Shown here in pieces: positions 1 through 7,977 of a stretch of DNA of 64,000 nucleotides; position 1 is the stretch's first letter, and each line of letters starts with the position of its first letter. The stretch covers positions 1-64,000 of the forward strand of contig CAMWJV010000003.1 of assembly GCA_947174665.1 (NCBI GenBank). The letters run 5' to 3'. The notes beneath the pieces were generated by a model. The model searched no databases, was not told the DNA's origin, and saw only the letters and a program-made list of their open reading frames with translations. Source of the DNA: an uncultured Lachnospiraceae bacterium (GTDB lineage: Bacteria > Bacillota > Clostridia > Lachnospirales > Lachnospiraceae). A program made the position numbers and the translations under genes.

Positions 1-273
1 GAAGAAGGCTGGAAAGTCGGGTATATGGAAAGAAATGAACCATTAAACGAAGAAGACAGCGGCTGGTCTTTTTTTGCAGGAAATGAAAGTGACGAATATA
101 CGTCAAATCACAGAAATATAGAATTAATGTATGTAGGAAATGTATGGCAGCAATTAGATCAGGATATTTTCAAATATATTGATATGCCGATAGGGACGAG
201 GCTTATCAGAATATCTCCGGAAAGTTTTGAAGCAGATAAAAATGATAAGGAAATATATATGGTAAAAAGATAA
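1..273 (+). CDS. DUF2185 / Imm33-like protein, C-terminal part (5' cut by window edge)
   Basis: The frame is open from base 1, so the start lies upstream. The visible 90 residues contain the pattern GWKVGYMERNEP followed by DSGWSFFAGNESDEY and a late PIGTRLIR segment. This is the layout I know from DUF2185 proteins, a family that also serves as immunity protein (Imm33) in polymorphic toxin systems. The internal ATG at 25 lies inside the conserved block and is unlikely to be the true start. Toxin or partner gene, if any, would be left of the window. Family assignment is from memory of the motif; function as immunity is inference. Confidence 0.6.
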   Translation, partial: EEGWKVGYMERNEPLNEEDSGWSFFAGNESDEYTSNHRNIELMYVGNVWQQLDQDIFKYIDMPIGTRLIRISPESFEADKNDKEIYMVKR

Positions 274-435
274 CGATATATGGTATGCCCGGTTCATCGG
301 TTAATCTGTAACCTTGCATTTTTCCGAATGCCGTGTTATTATTTTAACGATTGGACACAGATGTGAAATATGTCAGTTTCAAAGCTGTGCAAAAACAGAA
401 AGAGATGCCCGGAAGGCAGAAAGGAAGCAGGAGTA

Positions 436-1359
436 ATGAAGCAAGGATTTGATGATGTGATTTCTAAGGTGAAAAGCTGTGAAATGAAGAAGATTGCTGT
501 GGCGGCCGCACAGGATTCCGCCGTGTTGGAGGCAGTGCGGGAGGCAAAGCATCAGGGTATTGCGGACGCGGTTCTGGTGGGAGATGAGGCGAAGATTCGG
601 GAGATAGCCGCATCCATGGATATGGATCTTGAAGGCTACCGTATCATCGACGAGCCCGATATGATTCAGGCAGCGCTGAAGGCTGTGAAGCTTGCCCATG
701 ACGGCGAGGTTGACATGTACATGAAGGGCCTTGTGGATACCAAGAATTTCTTAAAGAGCGTGCTGGACAAGGAAGTGGGTCTGAGGACAGGCGGTCCCCT
801 TTCCCATGTGTGTGTGTTCGACATTCCGGGCATTGACAGGCTCCTGTTTCTCACAGATGTGGCATTTATCACCTACCCTACTCTGGAGGACAAGATTCAC
901 ATTATCAATAATACGGTTCCCGTCTGCAATGCCTGCGGCATAGAGAATCCCAAGATTGCGCCTCTGGCGGCGGTTGAGGTGGTAAATCCCAAGATGGAGA
1001 CCACCGTGGAAGCTGCGGAACTGACGAAAATGTGCGAGGAAGGAAAGATTACCGGATGTATCGTGGACGGACCTCTCTCTCTTGACCTTGCTGTTGACGC
1101 GGAGGCGGCAAAGCATAAAGGTGCCACAGACAGAAAGATTCAGGGGGATGCGGATGTGCTGCTGTTCCCGGACATTCATGCTGGAAATCTTGTATATAAA
1201 GCAATCGTACATATGGTGCCGGGAGTGAAGAATGGCTGCATCCTCACCGGAACCAAGGTTCCCGTTATCCTTACCAGCCGCTCCGACACCTTTGAGACCA
1301 AGGTGAATTCCATTGCCCTGGCTGCGGTGGTGGCTGAGGAGTTGAAGAAGAATGGCTGA
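436..1359 (+). CDS. ptb: Phosphate butyryltransferase
   Basis: Transfers butyryl from butyryl-CoA to phosphate, giving butyryl-phosphate for Buk; cytoplasmic, last steps of butyrate formation. About 307 residues, the usual length of the family (PTA_PTB fold). Family-like segments include DAVLVGDEAKI near residue 55, GLVDTKNFLKSVL near 98, and the C-terminal RSDTFETKVNSIALA. The frame is open upstream to 370, but I chose ATG 436 because it has GCAGGAG just before it and gives the normal length; the extra 22 residues from 370 look non-conserved. The stop overlaps a 50-codon ORF that in turn overlaps buk, so the three are probably translationally coupled. Confidence 0.93.
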   Translation: MKQGFDDVISKVKSCEMKKIAVAAAQDSAVLEAVREAKHQGIADAVLVGDEAKIREIAASMDMDLEGYRIIDEPDMIQAALKAVKLAHDGEVDMYMKGLVDTKNFLKSVLDKEVGLRTGGPLSHVCVFDIPGIDRLLFLTDVAFITYPTLEDKIHIINNTVPVCNACGIENPKIAPLAAVEVVNPKMETTVEAAELTKMCEEGKITGCIVDGPLSLDLAVDAEAAKHKGATDRKIQGDADVLLFPDIHAGNLVYKAIVHMVPGVKNGCILTGTKVPVILTSRSDTFETKVNSIALAAVVAEELKKNG

Positions 1360-1504
1360 GGTGCTGATTGAAATTATCGGTGAAGTCATAGGCTGCGTGC
1401 TGGACCTGGTGATTGACGGCGCGACGGACAGGATGGCTGCATCCAAAAGAGCCCGGCGGGAAAAGAAGAAAGAAAAGAAGAGGAGGAAAAATCTATGTCC
1501 ATAA
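1352..1504 (+). CDS. 50-residue ORF overlapping the end of ptb and the start of buk
   Basis: ATG at 1352 lies 8 bases inside the 3' end of ptb in another frame, and the TAA at 1502-1504 lies 10 bases inside buk. The frame fills the ptb-buk gap exactly. A GAGGAG stretch at about 1337-1342 could serve as ribosome site. The product has a hydrophobic, possibly amphipathic N-terminal half ([18 protein letters not shown]) and a strongly basic tail ([15 protein letters not shown]). The basic tail is partly forced by the purine-rich ribosome site of buk, so it may be a coupling device rather than a functional peptide. No family recognised. Confidence 0.4.
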   Translation: MAEVLIEIIGEVIGCVLDLVIDGATDRMAASKRARREKKKEKKRRKNLCP

Positions 1505-2562
1505 AGAGCTTAATTATCAACCCAGGTTCTACCTCCACCAAAATTGGTGTGTTTGAGGATGAGAATCTGTTGTTTGAGGAGACCTTAAGGCATTCCACCG
1601 AGGAGATTTCCCGGTATGAAACTATTTTTGACCAGAAGGATTTCAGAAAGCAGATTATCACAGACCTTCTGGCTTCCAAGAATTTTGACATCAAGTCTCT
1701 GAATGTGGTGGTGGGCCGCGGCGGTATGTTAAAGCCCATTCCCGGAGGCACCTACGCAGTCACGGACGAGCTTCTGGCGGATTTGAGAATAGGTGTGCAG
1801 GGACAGCATGCGTCCAACCTGGGAGGAATCCTGGCGAGGGAAATCGCAGACTCCATCGGCGTTCCGGCCTATATTGTTGACCCTGTGGTGGTGGATGAGC
1901 TTATGCCTATAGCAAGATATTCCGGCATGGCTGAAATCCCCAGAGGCAGTATTTTCCATGCTTTGAACCAGAAGGCAGTAGCAAAGAGGTACGCAAAGGA
2001 GATTGGGAAGCCTTATGAGTCCCTGAGGCTGATCGTGGTGCACATGGGCGGAGGCGTATCCGTGGGTGCACACGAAGGCGGCAGAGTGGTAGACGTGTTC
2101 AGTGCCTTTGACGGAGACGGAGCGTTTTCACCGGAGCGTGCGGGCGGCGTCCCCTGCGGTGCGCTTGTGAAGCTGTGCTTCTCGGGTAAATATACGGAGA
2201 AGGAAATATACAGTAAGCTTATCGGCAAGGGAGGATTTAACGCTTACCTTGGCACAAACGATATGCGTGATGTGACGAAGCGGGCGAACGAAGGCGATGA
2301 GAAGGCTGCGGAGGCCAAGCAGGCATTCCTGCTCCAGGTGGCAAAGGACATCGGTGCCATGGCCTGTGTACTGAACGGCAAAGTGGACCAGATTATTCTC
2401 ACAGGCGGCATTGCTTACGGGCAGGATGTGTGTGACGTTCTGAAGGAGAGAACGGGCTGGATCGCACCTGTTACTGTATATGCAGGAGAGGATGAGCTGC
2501 TTGCTCTTGCCCAGGGGGCCATGCGTGTGATGAACGGCGAGGAAAAAGCGCTGAAGTACTGA
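1495..2562 (+). CDS. buk: Butyrate kinase
   Basis: Converts butyryl-phosphate and ADP to butyrate and ATP; substrate-level ATP formation in the cytoplasm. 355 residues, the standard length. The ASKHA-fold phosphate-binding start is visible ([17 protein letters not shown]), followed by [47 protein letters not shown] and a C-terminal [16 protein letters not shown] sits 7-8 bases before the ATG. Third gene of the ptb - small ORF - buk unit. Branched-chain fatty acid kinases are a near alternative, but the ptb neighbour favours butyrate. Confidence 0.94.
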   Translation: MSIKSLIINPGSTSTKIGVFEDENLLFEETLRHSTEEISRYETIFDQKDFRKQIITDLLASKNFDIKSLNVVVGRGGMLKPIPGGTYAVTDELLADLRIGVQGQHASNLGGILAREIADSIGVPAYIVDPVVVDELMPIARYSGMAEIPRGSIFHALNQKAVAKRYAKEIGKPYESLRLIVVHMGGGVSVGAHEGGRVVDVFSAFDGDGAFSPERAGGVPCGALVKLCFSGKYTEKEIYSKLIGKGGFNAYLGTNDMRDVTKRANEGDEKAAEAKQAFLLQVAKDIGAMACVLNGKVDQIILTGGIAYGQDVCDVLKERTGWIAPVTVYAGEDELLALAQGAMRVMNGEEKALKY

Positions 2563-2611
2563 AAACAGCAAAAGTGAGAGTTCATCTTGCCTGTTATCAG
2601 CCGGTTGGGAT

Positions 2612-2725
2612 AATGGGTTCCTGCAAAGACCGTAAAAAACGTCGGTACTTAGTCTCCGTACTTTGGAGACTTATGTACCGTTACGTTTTTTCCCGAGTGG
2701 AAACGTGTCTGAGCAGGAACCCATT
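2612..2725. repeat. Nested inverted repeat after buk, with terminator-like core
   Basis: Outer arms AATGGGTTCCTGC (2612-2624) and GCAGGAACCCATT (2713-2725) match perfectly over 13 bp. Inside is a second near-palindrome: AAAAAACG-CGGTAC-GTCTCC (2634-2657) against GGAGAC-GTACCG-CGTTTTTT (2665-2691), with a 7-base loop. The inner hairpin ends in a T run and could terminate buk transcription. The bases just 3' (2721-2770) resemble 17411-17470, so this may be a dispersed non-coding element. Confidence 0.6.
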
Positions 2726-2794
2726 GTCTCGGGCGGCGTGACTTGCTGCAAGGCTGAACGGTTACTGGCAGAAAATGCTGTTAATAAAAAGAAC

Positions 2795-2824
2795 TTGACA
2801 AAGATATAGCGATAAAGTTATGAT
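2795..2824 (+). promoter_or_regulatory. Sigma-A type promoter for the zinc-ribbon gene
   Basis: TTGACA at 2795-2800, an 18-base spacer, and TATGAT at 2819-2824, about 80 bases before the chosen start at 2904. The perfect -35 box makes this a good candidate. Confidence 0.6.
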
Positions 2825-2903
2825 TATAGTGTTGTTCTGACAGACAGGGGCAAAGCATATGCTCTTGTATAAACACTATGAGGATAAGGAGATTAGCGAA
2901 AAA

Positions 2904-3758
2904 ATGGTATGTAAGAATTGTGGTAAGGAACTTCCGGAAGGAACAAAGTTTTGTACTTCCTGCGGTACATCATGTGAGGAAGCGGCACCTCAGACCGCTG
3001 CGCCTCAGGCAGCAGCTGAAAGTGCAAATGGAGCGACACAAACTGTGACACCGGCTGCAGAAGCTCCAAAGGAAGCAGAAGCTCCCAAAGCTGCAGAGGC
3101 ACCCAAGGCGGCGGAAGCTCCGAAGGATGCTGTTGCGGCAAACGGCGATAAGCCTCAGGCGGCAGGGTCTGACAATGTGAAGAAGCTGGCCTTCATTGGC
3201 GGCATTGCGGTGGTAGCTCTTGTGTTGCTCATTGCATTGTGCAATCTGATGTTTGGCAGTTCACCCAAGAAAGCGTTCAAGGCGTATGTAACAGGCCAGT
3301 ATTCCTGTGATTATAAGAAGCTGTGGAATAATTCCATAGCAGCAAAGAAGGCACAGAAGGCGCTGGATCTGTATGATAAGGACGATTACGAAGATGACTA
3401 CGAGGATATGAAGGACTACTACGAGGATCTGAAGGAGGACTGGAAGGACGACGGTATCAAGTACAAGGTCTCCGTAGACATCAAGGATGTTGAAAAGATC
3501 AAGAAGAGCGACAGGGAGTTCAAGTGGGCAAAGGAGTTCATGGAAGACTACTATGACTGTGACGCAGACAAGATCAAGCAGTTCGCCATTGTAGAGGCCA
3601 GGATTAAGGCAGAGTACTATGAGGACGGGGACAGAGAAAAAGATTATGATGTTGATACAGGCAGAACACAGTACTTGATGATAAAGATCGGCAGTGACTG
3701 GTATTTTACCGGATACTCTCGTGATGACATCAAGGAGTATCTGAAGTATTATAAGTAA
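2904..3758 (+). CDS. Zinc-ribbon single-pass membrane protein
   Basis: N-terminal double CxxC zinc ribbon (CKNCGKELPEGTKFCTSCG), then a long Ala/Pro/Glu linker with repeated EAPKAAEAPK units (residues about 30-80), one membrane segment (LAFIGGIAVVALVLLIALCNLMFG) and a 160-residue domain rich in Asp, Glu, Lys and Tyr that should lie outside the membrane. The frame is open to 2859, but ATG 2904 places the zinc ribbon at the N terminus as in related proteins. Zinc-ribbon/linker/TM/unknown-domain proteins are common in Firmicutes; the role is unknown. It has its own promoter and a strong terminator behind it, so it is a single-gene unit. Confidence 0.8.
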   Translation: MVCKNCGKELPEGTKFCTSCGTSCEEAAPQTAAPQAAAESANGATQTVTPAAEAPKEAEAPKAAEAPKAAEAPKDAVAANGDKPQAAGSDNVKKLAFIGGIAVVALVLLIALCNLMFGSSPKKAFKAYVTGQYSCDYKKLWNNSIAAKKAQKALDLYDKDDYEDDYEDMKDYYEDLKEDWKDDGIKYKVSVDIKDVEKIKKSDREFKWAKEFMEDYYDCDADKIKQFAIVEARIKAEYYEDGDREKDYDVDTGRTQYLMIKIGSDWYFTGYSRDDIKEYLKYYK

Positions 3759-3784
3759 GTCTCAGAAAAGAATCTGCAAAAAGT

Positions 3785-3824
3785 AAAAAAAGGCATGACA
3801 TCTTGATGGTGTCATGCCCTTTTT
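3785..3824. terminator. Bidirectional intrinsic terminator
   Basis: GGCATGACA (3792-3800) pairs with TGTCATGCC (3810-3818). An A run precedes it and a T run follows, so it works for both the zinc-ribbon gene and the converging uxaC. Confidence 0.85.
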
Positions 3825-3851
3825 ATGCACATGCCGATGCAGAGGAAACAT

Positions 3852-5264
3852 TTACTGAATAGGGAACTTGAAATAGTTCTTTGCGTTATAGTAGGAAATG
3901 TTCTTTACAATCTCTGAGAGAGTGTCGTAATCCTGAGGAAATTCACCGTTCTCCACCCAGCTTCCGATCAGGTTACAAAGGATTCTGCGGAAATACTCAT
4001 GTCTTGTGTAGGACAGGAAACTCCGGGAATCCGTCAGCATTCCTACAAAGCCGGAGAGATTGCCCAGATTTGCAAGGGAGACCATCTGGTCCGTCATGCC
4101 AACCTTGTGGTCATTGAACCACCATGCGCTGCCCTGCTGAATCTTTGCCACGGCGGTGGAATCCTGGAAGCAGCCTAAGATACTGCCGATGGACTGATTG
4201 TCATTGGGATTCAGGCTGTACAGGATGGTTCTGGGAAGTTCGTCTGTGCAGTTTAAGGCATTGAGGAAATCAGCCATCTGAGAGGAGGGGGCGTAGTTGT
4301 TGATGCAGTCATAGCCGGTGTCAGGCCCCAGCTTCTCATACATCAGTCCGTTGTTGTCCCGTTTACAGCCGTAATGAAGCTGCATTGCCCAGTCCAGTCT
4401 GTGGTATTCTCTGCCGACAAAGAGCATAAAGGCTGTCTTGAACTTCATTTCCTCCTCTTTGGTAAGGATCATGCGGTTCTGGCGCTTTAAGAAAATTGCC
4501 TCAATTTCGTCCTCATCTGCGGGGCAGTACATCACATATTCAAGAGCATGGTCGGATACGTTGCAGCCCATGGATGCAAAGAATGTCATGCGGTTTTTAA
4601 GAGCGTTCTTTAGTGCGGCGAAGCTGTTGATTTCAGCCATGCCCACGGTTGCGGCAAGCTTACCCAGATAGTCCAGATAATCGGGCTTCTCGATGTTCAT
4701 TGCTTTGTCGGGTCTCCATGCAGGAAGAACCTTTACATCGAAACTCTTGTCCTCCGCAATCTTCTTGTGCCATTCAAGAGAATCAATGGGGTCATCCGTG
4801 GTACAGATGAGGGTGACGTTACTCTGTTTGATCAGGCTGCGAACACTCATGGAGGGCTGGGAAAGCTTCTCGTTGCAGAGCTTCCAGACCTCGTCCGCAG
4901 TGTTTTTATTGAGTATTCCGGTGTAGCCGAAATATCTCTGCAGCTCCAGGTGGCTCCAGTGGAACAGAGGATTGCCGATGGCATGGCCCAGACACTCTGC
5001 CCATTTGCAGAATTTTTCATAGTCGGATGCATCGCCTGTTATGTACTTTTCATCCACGCCGCAGGAGCGCATAAAGCGCCATTTGTAATGGTCTCCGCCC
5101 AGCCACACCTGGGTGATGTTTTCGAACTGACGGTCCTCGGCAATCTCCCTGGGATTGATGTGGCAGTGGTAGTCCAGAATCGGCGTGTTTTCCGCGTAGT
5201 CGTGGAACAGCTTCTTTGCTGTCTCGGTCTCCAACAGAAAGTCTTTGTCCATAAATGCTTTCAT
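3852..5264 (-). CDS. uxaC: Glucuronate/galacturonate (uronate) isomerase
   Basis: Isomerises D-galacturonate to D-tagaturonate (and D-glucuronate to D-fructuronate), first step of hexuronate breakdown in the cytoplasm. 470 residues, the family length. The N-terminal DYHCHINPREIAEDR carries the conserved His pair of this amidohydrolase-like fold, and LTDSRSFLSYTRHEYFRRILC near the C terminus is typical of UxaC. AGAAGG precedes the ATG. It lies 49 bases downstream of the LacI regulator on the same strand, probably in one operon, and diverges from uxaB-uxaA, which take the next two steps. Confidence 0.95.
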   Translation of the reverse strand: MKAFMDKDFLLETETAKKLFHDYAENTPILDYHCHINPREIAEDRQFENITQVWLGGDHYKWRFMRSCGVDEKYITGDASDYEKFCKWAECLGHAIGNPLFHWSHLELQRYFGYTGILNKNTADEVWKLCNEKLSQPSMSVRSLIKQSNVTLICTTDDPIDSLEWHKKIAEDKSFDVKVLPAWRPDKAMNIEKPDYLDYLGKLAATVGMAEINSFAALKNALKNRMTFFASMGCNVSDHALEYVMYCPADEDEIEAIFLKRQNRMILTKEEEMKFKTAFMLFVGREYHRLDWAMQLHYGCKRDNNGLMYEKLGPDTGYDCINNYAPSSQMADFLNALNCTDELPRTILYSLNPNDNQSIGSILGCFQDSTAVAKIQQGSAWWFNDHKVGMTDQMVSLANLGNLSGFVGMLTDSRSFLSYTRHEYFRRILCNLIGSWVENGEFPQDYDTLSEIVKNISYYNAKNYFKFPIQ

Positions 5265-5313
5265 TTTATTACCTTCTTTCTGCCGCCCGGCGGCGTTTTT
5301 TGTTTATTTAGGT

Positions 5314-6324
5314 TTAGTTCCTTGTGGTGCCGCGATGAATGATCTCGCCTGAAAAAACAGTCTTTTTCGGCATCTCGTTTCCGTCAAGCACCCCCATCAG
5401 GGTGGTGATCAAATGCTGGCACAGGGTCTCCAGCTTGTTGTCGATGCTGGTGAGCTCCGGGTCACAGCAGTTGACAAGCATAGAATTGTTGTATCCCAGT
5501 ATGGAGAAATCCTGCGGTATGGAATATCCCATCAGCTTTGCGTATTTAACGGCGGCCAGCGCCAGGGTGTCATCCGAGGCAATAACTCCGTGAAAATTCA
5601 GCCCCTGGTCATGCAGCTTCATCAGGTGCCGGGTCATGGCCGGAATGTCCTCATGGGAACCCTGATAGAATTGCAGCAGACCGGACTCGGCGGAGAGCTT
5701 TTGCTCCTCCATGGCGGCTCGATATCCTGCAAGCTTTTTCTTCCCGCTGTAGGAGACAGAGTTATAGAAATATACAATATCCCTGACTCCGGCGGAGATC
5801 ATCTGCAGAGTGGCCTCATACATAGAGGTGAAGTCGTCAGATATTATGCTGTAGATGTTTGGAGCATCCAGAGCCGCATTCAGAAGCATTAACGGAACCT
5901 GGGCGGCAGCATCCACCACATATTGGTTGTCGGCATCTTCCTCATAAATAAAATTGGAGCCTACAAGGATAATGCCATCCACCTTTTTGGTAATAAGGAG
6001 ATTGACCGCGGCAGCCTTTGCGTCCAGATCGTAGCCTGTGCAGCACAGGATACTGTCGTAATCGTTTGCACGCAGCTTTTGTTCTATATAGTAGATTGCC
6101 TTGGCGAGATAGAGGTCGGAGCTGTCGGCGCATATGATACCGATGGTCTTCATAGTGTTCAGGCCCAGGCCTCTGGCAAAGGCATTAGGGGTGTACTCAT
6201 ACCGGTTGATGACATCCAGTACTTTTTTCTTCGTCTTTTCGCTGACACTGCTGCTTCCGTTCAGCACACGCGACACCGTAGCTATGGATACGCCGGCTTT
6301 CTCCGATATATCATAGATGGTCAT
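5314..6324 (-). CDS. LacI-family transcription regulator of the hexuronate genes
   Basis: 336 residues: an N-terminal LacI helix-turn-helix (TIYDISEKAGVSIATVSRVL, hinge region PNAFARGLG) followed by a periplasmic-binding-protein-like sensor domain (residues about 60-330; GIICADSSDLYLAKAIYYIEQ, GVIASDDTLALAAVKYAK, SILGYNNS). It lies between uxaC and the divergent uxaB-uxaA, so control of galacturonate use is the natural inference. An 18-bp palindrome sits 37-54 bases before its start codon and just after its own -10 box, which suggests autorepression. The inducer is not shown by the sequence; a hexuronate or its keto-form is likely. Confidence 0.9.
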   Translation of the reverse strand: MTIYDISEKAGVSIATVSRVLNGSSSVSEKTKKKVLDVINRYEYTPNAFARGLGLNTMKTIGIICADSSDLYLAKAIYYIEQKLRANDYDSILCCTGYDLDAKAAAVNLLITKKVDGIILVGSNFIYEEDADNQYVVDAAAQVPLMLLNAALDAPNIYSIISDDFTSMYEATLQMISAGVRDIVYFYNSVSYSGKKKLAGYRAAMEEQKLSAESGLLQFYQGSHEDIPAMTRHLMKLHDQGLNFHGVIASDDTLALAAVKYAKLMGYSIPQDFSILGYNNSMLVNCCDPELTSIDNKLETLCQHLITTLMGVLDGNEMPKKTVFSGEIIHRGTTRN

Positions 6325-6360
6325 ACCTGTAAATGCCTTCCTGTAGGTTATAAGAGAGAA

Positions 6361-6378
6361 TATGTAAGCAGTTACATA
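6361..6378. promoter_or_regulatory. 18-bp palindrome, candidate LacI-family operator
   Basis: TATGTAA-GCAG-TTACATA is a perfect inverted repeat (7-bp arms). It begins 14 bases after the -10 box of the regulator's own promoter, inside its untranslated leader. Position and symmetry suit a LacI-type operator that blocks initiation or early elongation. Confidence 0.55.
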
Positions 6379-6391
6379 AAACTCTTTTTAA

Positions 6392-6420
6392 ATTATATCC
6401 GACCACAATTCTTTTTTCAA
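6392..6420 (-). promoter_or_regulatory. Promoter of the LacI regulator - uxaC operon
   Basis: On the minus strand: TTGAAA (6420-6415), 17-base spacer, perfect TATAAT (6397-6392). About 68 bases upstream of the regulator's ATG. Confidence 0.7.
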
Positions 6421-6446
6421 GACATTTTTTTGTGGTTATAATTGTG

Positions 6447-6475
6447 TTGACGAAAGCTTTTTTTGGCAGTAAAAT
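6447..6475 (+). promoter_or_regulatory. Promoter of uxaB-uxaA
   Basis: TTGACG (6447-6452), 17-base spacer, TAAAAT (6470-6475). Expected start of transcription near 6482, after the ATG at 6481, which supports ATG 6517 as the true uxaB start. Back to back with the regulator's promoter, with 26 bases between the two -35 boxes. Confidence 0.65.
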
Positions 6476-6516
6476 AGCTTATGAAAGTACTTACACTATT
6501 AGGAGGGAGACTGACA

Positions 6517-7977
6517 ATGGAAGTATTAAACAAATCGATGTCCAACAGGAAAGAAAGGCCTGTTAAGGTAGTTCAGTTCGGAGAGGGAAATTTTCTTCGG
6601 GCGTTTGTGGACTACATGATTGATATTGCCAATGAAAAGGGAACTTTTGACGGGGATATTGTTCTTATCAAGCCCATTGAATTTGGCAACCTGGACAATT
6701 TTCACAAGCAGGACTGTCAGTATACAGTGTCTCTGCGGGGAAATGTGAACGGTGAAGGCAAGATTATCAACAGAGTGGTGACAAGCGTTGCAGACGCTGT
6801 GGATACTGCCAGTGAATATGAGAAATATGCGGCCCTTGCCGAGATTGATACTCTGCGGTTTGTCGTCTCCAACACTACGGAGGCCGGCATTGTATATGAC
6901 CCTTCCGATAAGTTTGAGTTAAATCCCCCTAAGACGTTTCCGGGGAAACTGACAAAGTTCCTGTATCACAGATTTGAGACATTCCACGGTGATAAGTCAA
7001 AGGGGCTTGTGATGCTTCCGGTGGAGTTGATTGATGACAACGGCATTATGCTGCGCAAATGCGTGATGCAGCAGATTGAGAATTGGGGACTTTCCGATGA
7101 ATTTAAGGCATGGGTGGAGGATGCCTGTATCTTCACGTCTACATTGGTTGACCGCATTGTCACCGGCTACCCCCGCGCCACGGAGCAGGAGGAGTGGGAG
7201 AAGCTGGGATATGAGGACCGTATCATGGTTACCGGCGAGCCCTTTGCACTCTGGGTTATCGAATCCGAGAAGGACATCAGCAAAGAATTTGACCTTCCCG
7301 GAGCGGGACTGCCCGTTATTTTTACAGAGGATCATCACCCTTACAAGCAGAGAAAAGTGCGTATCTTAAACGGTGCACACACTTCATTTGTGCTGGCTTC
7401 CTGGCTCTGCGGCAATGATATTGTGAGACAGTCCATGGAGGATGCGGATGTGCGCGACTTCATGAACAAGACAATTTTTGATGAAGTTATTCCAACCCTG
7501 ACCCTTCCTGAGGACGAGTTGAAGGAGTTTGCGGGTGAGGTTGTAAACCGTTTCAATAATCCCTATGTGGACCATGCGCTGCTGGCTATCTCACTAAATT
7601 CCGTATCTAAATGGCGTGCAAGATGTCTGCCCAGTCTGCTGGGATATGTTGATAAGTTCGGCAGACTTCCCGCTCATCTGACGTTCTCCATCGCAGCGCT
7701 GATGGCGTTTTATCAGGGCACCGAGATTCAGGACGGCGTTCTGAAGGGTGACAGGAACGGACAGCCTTATGATATTAAGGACGATTTGGCTGTACTGGAG
7801 TTCTTCCGTGACAATTGCGGCAAGGATACCGCAAGCTTTGTGACGGCTTACCTGGGGAGAGAGGACTTCCATGGACAGGATCTGAACAAGGTGCCGGGTC
7901 TTACCGACGCAGTGGTTTCCTATCTGGATGATATAAAAGCAAATGGTATGAGGGCGGCATTATGCAGGATTTCATAA
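6517..7977 (+). CDS. uxaB: Tagaturonate reductase (altronate oxidoreductase)
   Basis: NAD-dependent reduction of D-tagaturonate to D-altronate. 486 residues from ATG 6517, which has AGGAGGG nine bases upstream. The frame is open to ATG 6481, but that codon coincides with the predicted transcription start. Mannitol dehydrogenase family: N-terminal Rossmann-type VVQFGEGNFLRAFVDYM, and the catalytic helix KVRILNGAHTS (K..N..H) near residue 290. The homologous fructuronate reductase UxuB is an alternative, but the context with UxaA and GH28 favours altronate. The stop lies 16 bases inside uxaA, so the two are coupled. Confidence 0.92.
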   Translation: MEVLNKSMSNRKERPVKVVQFGEGNFLRAFVDYMIDIANEKGTFDGDIVLIKPIEFGNLDNFHKQDCQYTVSLRGNVNGEGKIINRVVTSVADAVDTASEYEKYAALAEIDTLRFVVSNTTEAGIVYDPSDKFELNPPKTFPGKLTKFLYHRFETFHGDKSKGLVMLPVELIDDNGIMLRKCVMQQIENWGLSDEFKAWVEDACIFTSTLVDRIVTGYPRATEQEEWEKLGYEDRIMVTGEPFALWVIESEKDISKEFDLPGAGLPVIFTEDHHPYKQRKVRILNGAHTSFVLASWLCGNDIVRQSMEDADVRDFMNKTIFDEVIPTLTLPEDELKEFAGEVVNRFNNPYVDHALLAISLNSVSKWRARCLPSLLGYVDKFGRLPAHLTFSIAALMAFYQGTEIQDGVLKGDRNGQPYDIKDDLAVLEFFRDNCGKDTASFVTAYLGREDFHGQDLNKVPGLTDAVVSYLDDIKANGMRAALCRIS

